From positions 1 to 64,000 of the forward strand of contig NZ_NPKH01000001.1 in assembly GCF_002284535.1 (NCBI RefSeq): a stretch of DNA of 64,000 bases. The letters run 5' to 3'. The notes below the pieces were generated by a model. It was not told the origin of the DNA and did no database searches. It saw only the letters and a program-made list of their open reading frames with translations. Origin of the DNA: Mesorhizobium wenxiniae (GTDB taxonomy: Bacteria > Pseudomonadota > Alphaproteobacteria > Rhizobiales > Rhizobiaceae). A program made the translations under genes and the position numbers. Within the stretch, counting starts at the first letter, position 1; each line of letters starts with the position of its first letter. Positions 10,065 through 22,610 of the stretch are shown in pieces.

Positions 10065-10093
10065 TTGAAACGGCGGCCGCGATCGTCTATATC
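10065..10093 (+). promoter_or_regulatory. Putative sigma-70 promoter of the rimP-nusA-infB operon
   Basis: TTGAAA at 10065-10070 and TATATC at 10088-10093 are separated by exactly 17 bases, a good housekeeping promoter match for a rhizobial sequence. It predicts transcription from about 10100, upstream of the leader hairpin. Confidence 0.6.
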
Positions 10094-10120
10094 AAGCTCA
10101 AATTCTTGGTCGGTATGGCG

Positions 10121-10152
10121 AAGAGTGGGTCCACCCGGTCCCGCTCTTTTTT
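10121..10152 (+). terminator. Intrinsic terminator-like hairpin in rimP leader
   Basis: AAGAGTGGG (10121-10129) pairs with CCCGCTCTT (10140-10148), allowing one G-T pair, with a ten-base loop, and is followed by further T residues to 10152. It lies between the predicted promoter and rimP, so it would act as an attenuator of the operon rather than an end-of-gene terminator. Confidence 0.6.
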
Positions 10153-10189
10153 GTTACCTTCCGACCGCCGATGAAGCGACAGGAATCGA

Positions 10190-10834
10190 ATGACTGCAAC
10201 GGTACCCGACAGCGACGACCGCATCATCCGCGAAAGCGGCATCGATGCGCGCATCGCGCTGATCGTGCAGCCGGTGTTGCGTGCCATCGGCTTCCGCCTA
10301 GTCAGGGTGCATCTGACGGGCCAGAACGGGCTGACGCTGCAGATCATGGCCGAGCGCGAGGACGGCACCATGACCGTCGAGGATTGCGAAGAGGTCAGCC
10401 GGGCGGTGTCGCCTGCGCTCGATGTCGATGATCCGATCGAAAAGGCATATCATCTCGAAGTTTCGTCGCCGGGTATCGACCGGCCGTTGGTCCGCAAGTC
10501 GGATTTCGCGACCTGGACGGGTCATTTGGTGAAGATGGAAACCTCGGTCCTTGTCGCCGACCGCAAGCGCTTCAAGGGCAAGATCGTCGAGAGCGACGCG
10601 GACGGCGTGCTGATCGAGCGCGACAAGGCGGCCTATGGCGAAGAGCCGACGGTGCGTGTGCCCTACGATGCGATTGCCGAGGCACGGCTGATCCTGACCG
10701 ATGACCTTATCCGCGACGCGCTGTCGAAAGACAACAGGGCGCGCAAGGAAGCCAAGAAGCGCCGCGGCGAACCCGAAGACGCGCCAGAGGGCGCAGAAGC
10801 GGGCGCGGAAGATGAAACCGAACAGGAAATGTGA
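10190..10834 (+). CDS. rimP: Ribosome maturation factor RimP
   Basis: RimP is needed for maturation of the 30S ribosomal subunit. The 214-residue protein has the usual two domains: an N-terminal alpha/beta domain ([19 protein letters not shown], then [18 protein letters not shown]) and a C-terminal SH3-like barrel. The central [14 protein letters not shown] motif is diagnostic. A charged tail rich in Lys, Arg, Glu and Ala extends beyond the E. coli length of about 150 residues, as is common in rhizobia. It heads the operon with nusA, ylxR and infB. Its leader carries a promoter and a terminator-like hairpin. Confidence 0.95.
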   Translation: MTATVPDSDDRIIRESGIDARIALIVQPVLRAIGFRLVRVHLTGQNGLTLQIMAEREDGTMTVEDCEEVSRAVSPALDVDDPIEKAYHLEVSSPGIDRPLVRKSDFATWTGHLVKMETSVLVADRKRFKGKIVESDADGVLIERDKAAYGEEPTVRVPYDAIAEARLILTDDLIRDALSKDNRARKEAKKRRGEPEDAPEGAEAGAEDETEQEM

Positions 10835-10882
10835 TTGGGCTGCCGGGCGCAAAGGCTCGGCAACAAGCTCGGGAGAAAAACG

Positions 10883-12478
10883 ATGGTTGTAAGCGCCAAC
10901 AGGCTTGAACTGCTGCAGATCGCCGACGCGGTCGCGCGTGAAAAGTCGATCGACAAGTCGATCGTCATCGCTGCCATGGCCGATGCGATCCAGAAGGCTG
11001 CGCGCTCGCGCTATGGCCAGGAAACCAACATCCGTGCCGACATCAATCCGAATACCGGCGAGATGAAGCTGCAGCGGCTGATGGAAGTGGTCGAGAAAGT
11101 CGACGACTATGCGACGCAGATCGCCATTTCCTCCGCGCGCGAGCGCAATCCCGACGCCCAGCTCGGCGACTTCATTGCCGAACAGCTGCCGCCGATGGAT
11201 TTCGGCCGCATCGCCGCCCAGTCGGCCAAGCAGGTCATCGTGCAGAAGGTGCGCGAGGCCGAGCGCGACCGCCAGTATGACGAGTACAAGGACCGCATCG
11301 GCGAGATCGTCAACGGCACCGTCAAGCGCGTCGAATACGGCAACGTCATCGTCGATCTCGGCCGCGGCGAGGCGATCATCCGCCGCGACGAGCTGATCCC
11401 GCGCGAGAACTACAAATATGGCGATCGCGTCCGCGCCTATGTCTACGACGTGCGCCGCGAGCAGCGTGGTCCGCAGATATTCCTGTCGCGCACCCATCCG
11501 CAGTTCATGGCGAAGCTGTTCACCATGGAAGTACCGGAAATCTACGACGGCATCATCGAGATCAAGTCGGTCGCCCGCGATCCGGGTTCGCGGGCCAAGA
11601 TCGCCGTCATCTCGCGTGACAGTTCCATCGATCCTGTCGGCGCCTGCGTCGGCATGCGCGGCAGCCGCGTTCAGGCGGTGGTCGGCGAATTGCAGGGCGA
11701 GAAGATCGACATCATTCCGTGGTCGCCTTCGGCTGCTTCCTTCATCGTCAACGCGCTGCAGCCAGCGGAAGTCGCCAAGGTCGTGCTTGACGAGGATGCC
11801 GAACGCATCGAAGTCGTGGTGCCGGACGACCAGCTGTCGCTGGCCATCGGCCGCCGGGGCCAGAACGTCCGGCTCGCCTCGCAGCTCACCGGCTGGGATA
11901 TCGATATCCTGACCGAGCAGGAAGAGAGCGAGCGCCGCCAGAAGGAGTTCGTCGAACGCTCGGCGCTGTTCATGGATGCGCTCAACGTCGACGAGATGGT
12001 CGGCCAGGTGCTCGCCTCCGAAGGCTTTACCAGCGTCGAGGAAGTCGCCTATGTCGATGCCGACGAGATCGCGTCGATCGACGGCTTCGACGAGGACACC
12101 GCCTCGGAAATCCAGGCCCGCGCCCGCGAGTATCTGGAGAAGATCGAAGCCGAGCATGACGAGAAGCGCAAGGCGCTGGGCGTCAAGGACGAGTTGCGTG
12201 AGATTCCTGGCGTGACCACCGCCATGATGGTGACGCTCGGCGAGGACGGCGTGAAGACGATCGAGGATTTCGCCGGCTATGCGGCCGATGACCTGACCGG
12301 CTGGAAAGAACGCAAGGACGGCGAGACGAAGGTGTTCCCCGGCGTGCTCGCCAGTCACGGCGTGTCGCGCGCCGATGCCGAGCAGATGGTTCTGGCCGCC
12401 CGCCTCAAGGCCGGCTGGATCACCGAAGACGAGCTTGCAGCCGAAGACGTGCCGGCTGACGAAGCCGTTGGTGCGTGA
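10883..12478 (+). CDS. nusA: Transcription termination/antitermination factor NusA
   Basis: NusA binds RNA polymerase and modulates pausing, intrinsic termination and antitermination. The 531-residue protein has the N-terminal polymerase-binding domain, an S1 domain (about residues 135-200, [20 protein letters not shown]), two KH domains with the diagnostic [21 protein letters not shown] and [20 protein letters not shown], and C-terminal helix-hairpin-helix acidic repeats ([37 protein letters not shown]). ATG 10883 is preceded by GGGAG. Because NusA itself acts at intrinsic terminators, the hairpin in the rimP leader suggests feedback control. Confidence 0.97.
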   Translation: MVVSANRLELLQIADAVAREKSIDKSIVIAAMADAIQKAARSRYGQETNIRADINPNTGEMKLQRLMEVVEKVDDYATQIAISSARERNPDAQLGDFIAEQLPPMDFGRIAAQSAKQVIVQKVREAERDRQYDEYKDRIGEIVNGTVKRVEYGNVIVDLGRGEAIIRRDELIPRENYKYGDRVRAYVYDVRREQRGPQIFLSRTHPQFMAKLFTMEVPEIYDGIIEIKSVARDPGSRAKIAVISRDSSIDPVGACVGMRGSRVQAVVGELQGEKIDIIPWSPSAASFIVNALQPAEVAKVVLDEDAERIEVVVPDDQLSLAIGRRGQNVRLASQLTGWDIDILTEQEESERRQKEFVERSALFMDALNVDEMVGQVLASEGFTSVEEVAYVDADEIASIDGFDEDTASEIQARAREYLEKIEAEHDEKRKALGVKDELREIPGVTTAMMVTLGEDGVKTIEDFAGYAADDLTGWKERKDGETKVFPGVLASHGVSRADAEQMVLAARLKAGWITEDELAAEDVPADEAVGA

Positions 12479-12516
12479 GGTGAAACCGCATCGCACACAA
12501 CCCGCCCTTGGACGAG

Positions 12517-13167
12517 ATGAACGATCGCACTTGCATCGTCACGCGCAGACAGGCCGAACCGGATGAATTGATCCGCTTCGTCGTCGGCCCGGATTCGGCC
12601 GTCGTTCCGGATATCAAGAAAAACCTGCCCGGCCGCGGTTGCTGGGTGACGGCCGACCGCCTACATATCGACAAGGCGGCAGCGAAAAACCTGTTCGCTC
12701 GCGCCTTCAAGGCGCAGGTGACTGTGCCGACCGATCTCGGCGGCATGGTTGACGGGCTGCTTTCCAGATCCGCTCTGGGCATGCTCGGTCTTGCCCGCAA
12801 GGCAGGTGCGATCGCGCTCGGCGCCACCAAGGTCGAGAGCGCGGTGCGTGGTGGGCTGGCGCTTTTCGTGTTGCATGCGACCGAAGCGTCAGATGACGGC
12901 GTCCGCAAGATCCGCCAGGCGCGACGGGCAACCGTCCACCTTGGCGGCCCCGCCATCCTCGCCTACAAACTTTTCTCCGAGGCCGAGTTGAGCTTGGCAT
13001 TGGGGGGTACAAATGTGATACATGCTGCCGTTCTCGCGGGAGACGCGGGCAGGGCGGTCCAGAAGCGCATGGTTGCGCTCGACCGGTATCGGGGCGGTTC
13101 CCCGGACGATCTGGCAATGCTTGCGGCCGTTGCTGACGAAGATGATGCCGCAGAGGATATGGAATGA
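12517..13167 (+). CDS. YlxR (DUF448) and L7Ae-like RNA-binding protein
   Basis: About 216 residues. The N-terminal part is a YlxR/DUF448 domain: [21 protein letters not shown] and NLPGRGCWV are its characteristic blocks. The C-terminal part (from about residue 80, [20 protein letters not shown]) resembles the YlxQ/L7Ae RNA-binding fold. The fusion of the two is usual in rhizobia and sits between nusA and infB, so a role in ribosome or RNA metabolism is inferred. The start is uncertain: ATG 12517 has a weak GGA upstream, and a TTG lies at 12508. It overlaps infB by four bases. Confidence 0.88.
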   Translation: MNDRTCIVTRRQAEPDELIRFVVGPDSAVVPDIKKNLPGRGCWVTADRLHIDKAAAKNLFARAFKAQVTVPTDLGGMVDGLLSRSALGMLGLARKAGAIALGATKVESAVRGGLALFVLHATEASDDGVRKIRQARRATVHLGGPAILAYKLFSEAELSLALGGTNVIHAAVLAGDAGRAVQKRMVALDRYRGGSPDDLAMLAAVADEDDAAEDME

Positions 13168-15731
13168 GCGATACGAAATCGGGCGACGACAAGACGTTGA
13201 GTGTGACGCCGAAGAAGACCTTGACGCTGAAGCGCCCCGGTACGGAACAGGGCACCGTGCGCCAAAGCTTCTCGCATGGCCGCACCAAGGCGGTCGTGGT
13301 CGAGACTAAGAAGCGCAAGTTCTCGCTGCCCGGCGACAAGCCGGAGCCGGCCGCTGCCCCTGTGTCCGTGTTCACGCCGAAGCCGCCGGTCGCGGCAGCG
13401 CCCGTTGTGCAGCAAGCGCCCAAGGCGCCGCCGCCTCCGCCGCCGGTCGAACGCGGCGGCATGGTGCTGAACGAATTGTCGCGCAATGAGATGGAGGCGC
13501 GCCGCCGGGCCCTTGAGGGTTCGAAGGTGCGCGATGTCGAGGATCGCCAACGCGCCATCGACGAGGCCAAGCGCCGCGCCGAGGATGAAGAGCGCCGCCG
13601 TCGCGAGCGCGAGGAATCCGCGCGCCGCCAGGCCGAGGAAGAAGCCCGGCTGCAGGCCGAGGCCGAGTCCCGCCGGCGTGCCGAGGAAGAGGCGCGTCGC
13701 CGCGCGCCGCTGGCCGCCGAACTGGCGACAGTCGACGACGAGGACATCAAGCCGAAGCGGACCGGCGCCGGTGCCCCGGTGCGCCGTCCGGTCACGCCCG
13801 AAGTGGCACGCCCGGCTAAGCCGACCAAAGGCGAGGAAGATCGCCGCCGCGGCAAGCTGACGCTGAATGCCGCACTTTCCGATGAGGATGCGCGTGCGCG
13901 TTCGCTGTCGTCGATGCGTCGGCGCCAGGAGAAATTCAAGCGCGCGCTGCATAACGAACCGCGCGAGAAAGTCATGCGCGAAGTGATACTGCCCGAAACC
14001 ATCACCATCCAGGAACTGGCGCAGCGCATGTCCGAGCGCGCCGTCGATGTGGTCAAGTTCTTCATGAAACAGGGCCAAATCCTGAAGCCGGGCGACGTCA
14101 TCGACGCCGACACGGCCGAACTGGTCGCCACCGAATTCGGCCACACGGTTCGCCGCGTCGCCGAGTCCGACATTGAGGAAGGCCTCTTCAACATCGCCGA
14201 TCGTCCCGAAGATCTCGAGCCGCGTCCGCCGGTGGTGACCATCATGGGCCATGTCGACCACGGCAAGACGTCTTTGCTCGATGCCATCCGTAATGCAAAT
14301 GTCGTGTCCGGCGAGGCCGGCGGCATCACCCAACATATCGGCGCCTATCAGGTCGAGAAGAGCGGTCACAAGATCACCTTCATCGACACGCCCGGCCACG
14401 CCGCCTTCACGGCGATGCGCGCCCGCGGCGCTCAGGCTACAGACATCGCCATCCTCGTGGTGGCGGCCGACGATAGCGTGATGCCGCAGACGATCGAATC
14501 GATCAGCCATGCCAAGGCGGCGGGCGTTCCGATCATCGTGGCGATCAACAAGATCGACAAGCATGACGCCGACCCTCAGAAGGTGCGCTCGGAACTGCTG
14601 CGCCACGAAGTCTTCGTCGAATCGATGGGTGGCGAGGTGCTGGACGTCGAAGTGTCGGCGACCAAGGGCACCAATCTCGACAAGCTGCTCGAAGCGATCC
14701 TGCTGCAGGCCGAAATCCTCGATCTGAAGGCCAATCCGGACCGCACCGCCGAGGGCGTCGTCATCGAAGCCCAGCTCGACAAGGGCCGCGGCCCCGTCGC
14801 CACCGTGCTGGTCCAGACCGGCACGCTGATGCCCGGCGATATCCTCGTTGCCGGCAACGAATGGGGCCGGGTGCGCGCGCTGGTCAACGACCGCGGCGGG
14901 CAAATCAAGGAAGCGCCGCCGGCGATGCCGGTGGAGGTGCTCGGTCTGCAAGGAACCCCGCAGGCCGGCGACCGCTTCGCCGTGGTCAACAATGAAGCCC
15001 GCGCCCGCGAGATCACCGAATATCGTCAGCGTCTGGCGCGCGAGAAGGCGGTGGCCAAGCATGCCGGCCAGCGTGGCTCGCTCGAACAGATGATGTCGCA
15101 ACTGCAGACGAGCGGGCTGAAGGAATTCCCGCTGGTCATCAAGGGCGACGTGCAGGGCTCGATCGAGGCGATCAACGCGGCGCTGGACAAGCTCGGCACC
15201 GACGAGGTGCGTGCGCGCATCGTCCATGCGGGCGCCGGCGGCATCACCGAAAGCGATGTGTCGCTGGCGGAAACCTCGGGTGCCGCAATCATCGGCTTCA
15301 ACGTCCGCGCCAATGTGCAGGCGCGCGCGGCTGCCGCGGCTGCAGGCATCGAGATCCGCTACTACTCGATCATATATAATCTCGTCGATGACGTGAAGGC
15401 GGCGCTGTCGGGCCTGCTGTCGCCGGAGCGTCGCGAGACCTTCATCGGCAATGCGGAGATCCTCGAGATCTTCGACATCACCAAGGTCGGCAAGATCGCC
15501 GGCTGCCGTGTCACCGAAGGCAAGGTCGAGCGCGGTGCGGGCGTTCGCCTGATCCGCGACAATGTCGTCATCCACGAAGGCACGCTGAAGACCCTGAAGC
15601 GCTTCAAGGACGAAGTGGCGGAGGTCCCGGGTGGCCAGGAATGCGGCATGGCCTTCCAGAACTACGAGGACATGCGCGTCGGCGACGTCATCGAGTGCTT
15701 CCGCGTCGAGATGGTGACCAGGACGCTCTGA
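13164..15731 (+). CDS. infB: Translation initiation factor IF-2
   Basis: IF-2 is the GTPase that brings initiator tRNA to the ribosome. This 855-residue form has a long N-terminal extension, including a highly charged Arg/Glu-rich coiled-coil stretch at about residues 110-190. Then come the IF2_N domain ([18 protein letters not shown]), the G domain with G1 GHVDHGKT at about residue 362, G3 DTPGHAAF and G4 NKID, and C-terminal domains II-IV ending in a fMet-tRNA binding domain. The ATG overlaps the end of the upstream gene as ATGA, indicating translational coupling. Confidence 0.97.
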   Translation: MSDTKSGDDKTLSVTPKKTLTLKRPGTEQGTVRQSFSHGRTKAVVVETKKRKFSLPGDKPEPAAAPVSVFTPKPPVAAAPVVQQAPKAPPPPPPVERGGMVLNELSRNEMEARRRALEGSKVRDVEDRQRAIDEAKRRAEDEERRRREREESARRQAEEEARLQAEAESRRRAEEEARRRAPLAAELATVDDEDIKPKRTGAGAPVRRPVTPEVARPAKPTKGEEDRRRGKLTLNAALSDEDARARSLSSMRRRQEKFKRALHNEPREKVMREVILPETITIQELAQRMSERAVDVVKFFMKQGQILKPGDVIDADTAELVATEFGHTVRRVAESDIEEGLFNIADRPEDLEPRPPVVTIMGHVDHGKTSLLDAIRNANVVSGEAGGITQHIGAYQVEKSGHKITFIDTPGHAAFTAMRARGAQATDIAILVVAADDSVMPQTIESISHAKAAGVPIIVAINKIDKHDADPQKVRSELLRHEVFVESMGGEVLDVEVSATKGTNLDKLLEAILLQAEILDLKANPDRTAEGVVIEAQLDKGRGPVATVLVQTGTLMPGDILVAGNEWGRVRALVNDRGGQIKEAPPAMPVEVLGLQGTPQAGDRFAVVNNEARAREITEYRQRLAREKAVAKHAGQRGSLEQMMSQLQTSGLKEFPLVIKGDVQGSIEAINAALDKLGTDEVRARIVHAGAGGITESDVSLAETSGAAIIGFNVRANVQARAAAAAAGIEIRYYSIIYNLVDDVKAALSGLLSPERRETFIGNAEILEIFDITKVGKIAGCRVTEGKVERGAGVRLIRDNVVIHEGTLKTLKRFKDEVAEVPGGQECGMAFQNYEDMRVGDVIECFRVEMVTRTL

Positions 15732-15854
15732 GTTCGAGCGTCTTGAGTTGAGCATCTACTGAGACCGGGCGGTGGTCGAAAGGCTGCCGCCCAAAGCATA
15801 TGAGACATGCGGCGCGGTCCCATCCCGTGCCTCACGATTTCAGGATAGAGAAAA

Positions 15855-16292
15855 ATGCCCCGTTCAACCACGTCAGGCCCATCCCAGCGCATGCTGCGCG
15901 TCGGCGAACAAGTGCGCCACGCGCTGTCGGAAACCTTGCAGCGTGGCGAGATCCTCGATCCGTTGATCGAGAACGCAGTGGTTTCGGTCTCGGAAGTGCG
16001 CATGTCGCCCGATCTGAAGATAGCCACCGCCTTCGTGTCGCCGCTCGGCGCTGGCGATGCCGATGCGGTGGTCGAGGCGCTCAACAAGCACGCGAAATTC
16101 GTGCGCGGCCGCGTTTCCGGCGCGCTTCGGCAGATGAAGTACATGCCCGAGTTCCGCTTCCGGCTCGACACCAGCTACGACAATTTCCAGAAGATCAACG
16201 AATTGCTGCACTCGCCCGAAGTGGCGCGCGATCTCGGCCCAGACGCCCAGATTGGCGACCAGAACAAAGGCAACTACAAGGACGAAAAATAG
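15855..16292 (+). CDS. rbfA: Ribosome-binding factor A
   Basis: RbfA is a KH-fold protein that binds the 16S rRNA 5' region during late 30S assembly. The 145-residue protein has the family blocks [40 protein letters not shown] and [17 protein letters not shown]. The ATG has AGGA 14 bases upstream. It ends at TAG, and that G begins the GTG of truB, so the two genes share one base and are probably translationally coupled. A GGGCGG/CCGCCC stem lies in the gap from infB. Confidence 0.95.
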   Translation: MPRSTTSGPSQRMLRVGEQVRHALSETLQRGEILDPLIENAVVSVSEVRMSPDLKIATAFVSPLGAGDADAVVEALNKHAKFVRGRVSGALRQMKYMPEFRFRLDTSYDNFQKINELLHSPEVARDLGPDAQIGDQNKGNYKDEK

Positions 16293-17254
16293 TGGCGCGT
16301 CGCGGCAAGAAGAAGGGTCGGCCGATCTCCGGCTGGCTAGTGCTCGACAAGCCGGTCGGCATGGGTTCGACCGAGGCTGTCTCCAAGATCAAATGGTTGT
16401 TCCAGGCGGAAAAGGCCGGCCATGCCGGCACGCTCGACCCGCTCGCTTCCGGCATGCTGCCGATTGCGCTCGGTGAAGCGACCAAGACGGTGCCCTATGT
16501 CCAGGATGGCGCCAAGGTCTACCGCTTCACGGTTGCCTGGGGTGAGGAGCGTTCGACCGATGACCTCGAAGGGCCGGTGACGAAAAGCTCCGACCAGCGT
16601 CCGGCTGAAGCCGATGTGCTTTTGCTGATGCCGAAATACACCGGCGTCATCATGCAGACGCCGCCGCAGTTTTCGGCCATCAAGATCGCAGGCGAGCGCG
16701 CCTATGACCTTGCCCGCGACGGCGCGACGGTTGACATCCCGGCGCGGGAAGTCGAGATCGGCCGTCTCGACCTGATCGACCACAATGCTGATCGCACCAT
16801 TTTCGAGGTCGAATGCGGCAAGGGCACCTATGTGCGCTCGCTGGCCCGCGACATGGGCCGCGACCTCGGCTGTTTCGGTCACATCGCCGAGCTGCGCCGA
16901 ATCGAAGTCGAGCCGTTCACGCAGGAAGACTTCGTCACCATCGCCGAGCTGGAAACCGCGCGCTTCGGCGGCCAGGGCGATGAACGTTCGGATTCAGCGG
17001 ACACGGTGCCGGTCGATTTCGACGCCATCGACGCGCTTCTGGTCGACACATCAGCCGCGCTCGACTGCCTGCCGCAGATCGCGATCAGCGACGACGCTGC
17101 AACAAAAATCCGCCTCGGCAATCCGGTCATCATCCGTGGCCGCGACGCGCCAGTGGAAGCCGAGGAAGCCTGCGCTACGGCGCGCGGCAAGCTGGTCGCC
17201 ATCGGCGCCATCGAGCAAGGCATGTTCAAGCCGAAGCGGGTCTTTGCCGGGTGA
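16292..17254 (+). CDS. truB: tRNA pseudouridine(55) synthase
   Basis: TruB makes pseudouridine 55 in the T-loop of elongator tRNAs. The frame is open much further upstream through rbfA, but GTG 16292 yields the normal start: a basic lead, then [17 protein letters not shown]. The catalytic aspartate is in [23 protein letters not shown]; other motifs are [15 protein letters not shown] and [17 protein letters not shown]. Length is 320 residues, typical for rhizobia. The one-base overlap with rbfA implies coupled translation, consistent with the rbfA-truB pair in many bacteria. Confidence 0.95.
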   Translation: MARRGKKKGRPISGWLVLDKPVGMGSTEAVSKIKWLFQAEKAGHAGTLDPLASGMLPIALGEATKTVPYVQDGAKVYRFTVAWGEERSTDDLEGPVTKSSDQRPAEADVLLLMPKYTGVIMQTPPQFSAIKIAGERAYDLARDGATVDIPAREVEIGRLDLIDHNADRTIFEVECGKGTYVRSLARDMGRDLGCFGHIAELRRIEVEPFTQEDFVTIAELETARFGGQGDERSDSADTVPVDFDAIDALLVDTSAALDCLPQIAISDDAATKIRLGNPVIIRGRDAPVEAEEACATARGKLVAIGAIEQGMFKPKRVFAG

Positions 17255-17298
17255 GTCCCGTCGTCTAATCTCGATCAGACGCAGCATCCGAGGGGCAC

Positions 17299-18393
17299 AT
17301 GGCAAAGGCCGAGACAATCAAGAAGCGGGCGCCGGTGACTGCAAGGCGGCCGCCGGTCGGCGCATCACCCGGCACACTGATCGCCGACCCGGCGGCGCGG
17401 CGCAGCGAACTGCGACTGACACTGATGTCGCCCGACAAATTCGAGACAATCGAAAATGCCAGCATCGACGACGTCAACGCTCATTGCCACGCATGGCCGG
17501 TCATTTGGCTCGATTGCACCGGTCTCGCCAACATCCCGCTGATTGAGGAGATCGGCCGGATTTTCAGCCTGCATCCGCTGGCGCTGGAAGACGTCGTCAA
17601 CACCGGTCAGAGGCCGAAGGTGGATTTCTTTGAGGACCATGCCTTCGTCGTCGTCAGGATGATCGACGACGTCACCGCGCATCGTTACGAGCAGATCGCG
17701 GTCTTCTTCGGCAGGAACTTCGTCGTCACCTTTCAGGAGCGCGAAGGCGATCCGTTCGATCCCGTGCGCAAGCGCATCGAAAGCTCGATGCCCAACCGGC
17801 TGCGCGCACGCGACGCTGACTATCTCGCCTATGCGCTGATCGACGCCATTGTCGACAGCTATTTCCCGCCGATCGAGACTGCCGGCGAATTGGTCGACAG
17901 CATCGAGGACCAGATGCTGCGCGCGGCGGACAAGCACCAGATGCGGCGGCTTCACGAGTTGCGGCGCGACGCCAATGTGCTGAAGGGGGTACTTTGGCCG
18001 ATGCGCGATGCGCTGGCGACGCTGATCCGCAACGACGTGTCCTACGTGAAGCCCGAGACCAAGATCTTCCTGAACGACACGCTCGATCACTCGCTTCGGC
18101 TCATCGAACTGGTCGAGACCCAGCGCGACATGCTGACCGGTCTGATCGAGATGCATGTGTCGCTGAGCCAGGCACGCACCAGTGATGTCATTAGCTATCT
18201 GACGATCGTCTCGGTGATCTTCATCCCGCTCACCTTTCTCGCTGGCGTGTGGGGCATGAACTTCGATCCCGAAACCTCGCCATGGAACATGCCGGAGCTG
18301 AAGGCACAATACGGCTATCCGGCGGCGCTCGTGTTCATGGCCGTTGTCGCGCTCGGGCTTGTCGCTTTCTTCAGATGGAAGAAGTGGCTTTAG
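17299..18393 (+). CDS. corA: CorA-family magnesium transporter
   Basis: CorA proteins form pentameric inner-membrane channels for Mg2+ and related divalent ions. The 364-residue protein has a large cytoplasmic N-terminal domain, a long helical stalk (about residues 200-295) and two C-terminal membrane helices. The signature GMN motif is present in VWGMNFDPETSPWNMPEL between the helices, and the chain ends with basic RWKKWL. Substrate could also be Co2+ or Ni2+. It lies between truB and rpsO in the plus-strand block and may have its own promoter. Confidence 0.92.
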   Translation: MAKAETIKKRAPVTARRPPVGASPGTLIADPAARRSELRLTLMSPDKFETIENASIDDVNAHCHAWPVIWLDCTGLANIPLIEEIGRIFSLHPLALEDVVNTGQRPKVDFFEDHAFVVVRMIDDVTAHRYEQIAVFFGRNFVVTFQEREGDPFDPVRKRIESSMPNRLRARDADYLAYALIDAIVDSYFPPIETAGELVDSIEDQMLRAADKHQMRRLHELRRDANVLKGVLWPMRDALATLIRNDVSYVKPETKIFLNDTLDHSLRLIELVETQRDMLTGLIEMHVSLSQARTSDVISYLTIVSVIFIPLTFLAGVWGMNFDPETSPWNMPELKAQYGYPAALVFMAVVALGLVAFFRWKKWL

Positions 18394-18575
18394 CCGAAGG
18401 GAAATCTTCGTTTATGCAGCAAAAAGCCGGCTTGTGAATTGGGCTGGTGTTTTTGCCTGAATTGCACTATATGCGCCGCAGCATCGTGCAATGACACCTT
18501 GCTTGTACCGGCCCCTGCTGGACGACATCCCGGCCGAGGGCGTCCCGTTTCCTCAAACAGATAAGGAAAAACACG

Positions 18576-18845
18576 ATGTCGATTACTGCCGAGCGCAAGA
18601 AGGAATTGATGGGTGAATTCGCAACCGCCAAGGGCGATACCGGGTCTCCGGAAGTTCAGGTGGCCATCCTTTCTGAGCGCATCAAGAACCTGACCGACCA
18701 TTTCAAGGACCACAAGAAGGATAACCATTCCCGCCGTGGTCTGCTCGCTCTCGTCTCCCAGCGCCGCAGCCTGCTTGATTATCTCAAGCGCAAGGATGAC
18801 GCGCGCTATCAGACGCTGATCGAGAAGCTCGGTCTGCGCCGTTGA
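18576..18845 (+). CDS. rpsO: 30S ribosomal protein S15
   Basis: S15 is a primary binder of the central domain of 16S rRNA. The 89-residue protein matches family length, with the signature block [20 protein letters not shown] followed by [12 protein letters not shown]. The ATG follows ATAAGGAAAAACACG. A possible hairpin (GGACG/CGTCC around CCC/GGG, 18520-18547) lies in the leader, where S15 feedback control operates in other bacteria. It is followed by a strong UUCG-capped hairpin and, after a long gap, pnp. Confidence 0.97.
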   Translation: MSITAERKKELMGEFATAKGDTGSPEVQVAILSERIKNLTDHFKDHKKDNHSRRGLLALVSQRRSLLDYLKRKDDARYQTLIEKLGLRR

Positions 18846-18853
18846 CCAATTGG

Positions 18854-18881
18854 CCGGCGGGTTCTTTCGAGAGCCCGCCGG
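18854..18881 (+). other. Strong UUCG-capped RNA hairpin after rpsO
   Basis: A 12-base stem (18854-18865 with 18870-18881, one G-T pair) is closed by TTCG, an exceptionally stable RNA tetraloop. It begins nine bases after the rpsO stop. No T tract follows, so it is more likely an RNA stability or processing element, or a partial terminator, than a complete intrinsic terminator. Confidence 0.6.
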
Positions 18882-19252
18882 TCGCGCATTGGAGCAGTCC
18901 ATTGCTCTAATGAAGAAAGTAGAGCGCCGCGCATCGATTTGGACGCGCAAATAGGACGCTCTGAAACTTTGAATTTGTGCAAGGCATTTTCCGAGAGCCG
19001 CGGTTTTCGGGGCCACGCGCAAGGTCGGTCGAATCGACTGGCCAGACCCGGTTTCGAGATAGCACAGGGCCATTCGAAACCGCCCATGGACGGTCATGGG
19101 GCAGGATTGCAGGACGCTCGCCCGGCAGCCGCGCCGGATTTACCCGAGCTTCCCGTTGTCTTGCCCGTGGCTGCCCGAGAAACGAAGCCAAGGGAAAGGG
19201 GCACTCGCGCACGTGAAACGGCGCGGCCCTTTCCGCATATGAAGGACAAGAC
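18882..19252 (+). other. Long intergenic/leader region upstream of pnp
   Basis: About 370 bases without a supported gene separate the hairpin from pnp. In other bacteria pnp mRNA leaders are processed by RNase III and bound by PNPase for feedback control, so a structured leader is expected. I saw no repeat or mobile element. A short AT-richer stretch at 18957-18976 could contain a pnp promoter, but I could not define one. Confidence 0.4.
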
Positions 19253-21400
<2,148 letters not shown>

Positions 21401-21423
21401 GCGATCTGACGGTACAATCGAAG

Positions 21424-21458
21424 CGGGCGCGCCGACAGGTCGCGCCCGTTTTCATTTT
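21424..21458 (+). terminator. Intrinsic terminator after pnp
   Basis: CGGGCGCG (21424-21431) pairs perfectly with CGCGCCCG (21441-21448) across a nine-base loop, followed by TTTT, CA, TTTT. It is 23 bases after the pnp stop. Confidence 0.85.
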
Positions 21459-21492
21459 CACGACAAGCCCAGCTGCATTTCGAGGTCGAAAA

Positions 21493-22506
21493 ATGTCCGC
21501 CGAGCCGCTGAAGACACTGTTCCATCCGTTCGAGGCCGAGGCTGTCTCCCTGCCGCGTAAGGGCGAGCGTGTCCTCTTTCTGGGCGCCGAACCGGGTTTC
21601 CGCCTGCCCGAAGGCTTCGATGCAGCACTGCATCTTGTGCAAGGCTTCCGCCCGCATTTTCGCGCGCTGCAGGGGGCGGGCTTCGCGGTAATGCCGCGCC
21701 TGGAAGGCGACGGTTTCGACGCGGCATTGGTGCTTGCCGGCCGTCATCGCGGGCAAAACGAATTGCGCATCGCTGAGGCGATCGAGCGTGTCAGGCCGGG
21801 CGGATCGATTGTCGTCGCCGGCGCCAAGGACGATGGCATTGCCAGCCTGCGCAAGCGCATCGACGAACTTGTGCCGCTCGATGGCCATTTGCCGAAGCAT
21901 CACGGCATCGCCTTCTGGTTCCGTCGACCGGCCAACGCCGCGGTAGCGGCAGCGCTTTGCGCCGCCAATCCGACCCTTCTGGTCGAGGGCCGTTTCCGCA
22001 CCGCGCCAGGCATGTTCTCTTTCGACAAGATCGATGCAGGTTCTAGATTGCTGGTGGACAATCTGCCCGGCGACCTGCGTGGCAACATTGCCGATTTCTG
22101 CGCCGGCTGGGGCTATGTGGCGGCCGAGGTCGCCGCCCGCTCACCTGGCATTTCGGCGCTCGATCTCTACGACGCCGAGTTCGATGCGCTGGAGGCGGCG
22201 AAAGGCAATATCGGCAATACAGCGGCGGAACCAAATTTCTTCTGGATCGATCTTTTGTGCGAGCCGGTAGAGCGGCGCTATGACGCCATCGCCATGAACC
22301 CGCCCTTCCATCGCAGCCGGGCAGCCGAGCCGGAAATCGGCGCCGGCATGATCCGCGCCGCGGCAAAGGCGCTGAAGCCGGGTGGGCGGCTGTTCATGGT
22401 GGCGAACCGTCAGCTTCCCTACGAGCCGGTGCTGGCGGCCGCCTTCTCCAGCCATGCCGAGATCGCCCGCGATGGCCTGTTCAAGGTTCTCGCGGCGCGC
22501 CGCTGA
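21493..22506 (+). CDS. RsmC-like class I SAM-dependent methyltransferase
   Basis: This 337-residue protein has two tandem methyltransferase-like halves, as in RsmC/RlmG. The C-terminal half is the active one: NIADFCAGWGYVAAEVA forms the SAM-binding loop, and AIAMNPPFHRS contains the NPPF motif used by enzymes that methylate an exocyclic amine of guanine or adenine. The closest known function is 16S rRNA guanine-1207 N2 methylation, but substrate is inferred. It begins after the pnp terminator, with GAGGTCGAAA before the ATG, and is convergent with fabI. Confidence 0.82.
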   Translation: MSAEPLKTLFHPFEAEAVSLPRKGERVLFLGAEPGFRLPEGFDAALHLVQGFRPHFRALQGAGFAVMPRLEGDGFDAALVLAGRHRGQNELRIAEAIERVRPGGSIVVAGAKDDGIASLRKRIDELVPLDGHLPKHHGIAFWFRRPANAAVAAALCAANPTLLVEGRFRTAPGMFSFDKIDAGSRLLVDNLPGDLRGNIADFCAGWGYVAAEVAARSPGISALDLYDAEFDALEAAKGNIGNTAAEPNFFWIDLLCEPVERRYDAIAMNPPFHRSRAAEPEIGAGMIRAAAKALKPGGRLFMVANRQLPYEPVLAAAFSSHAEIARDGLFKVLAARR

Positions 22507-22610
22507 ACGCGGAGTTCAGTGCAGATCGGCAGGCGCCGTTCGCGAATCTATGGCCGCGCTCTTCGACCAGTCTGCTTGCCGGCAAGGCCGCCGCATTTTT
22601 ACGGGCCGAA

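Noticed and set aside
10298..12496. 732-residue open frame antisense to rimP-nusA
   Set aside because: It mirrors the codons of nusA on a high-GC strand, has no recognisable domain, and is rich in His, Asp and Leu as expected of a shadow frame.
13470..13740. Repeat-like region in infB
   Set aside because: It is the normal charged coiled-coil linker of alphaproteobacterial IF-2, not an inserted repeat.
12963..15755. 930-residue open frame antisense to infB
   Set aside because: Shadow of infB with low-complexity composition and no family motif.
15800..16291. N-terminal extension of truB through rbfA
   Set aside because: These codons are rbfA in another frame; truB begins at GTG 16292 with a family-typical N terminus.
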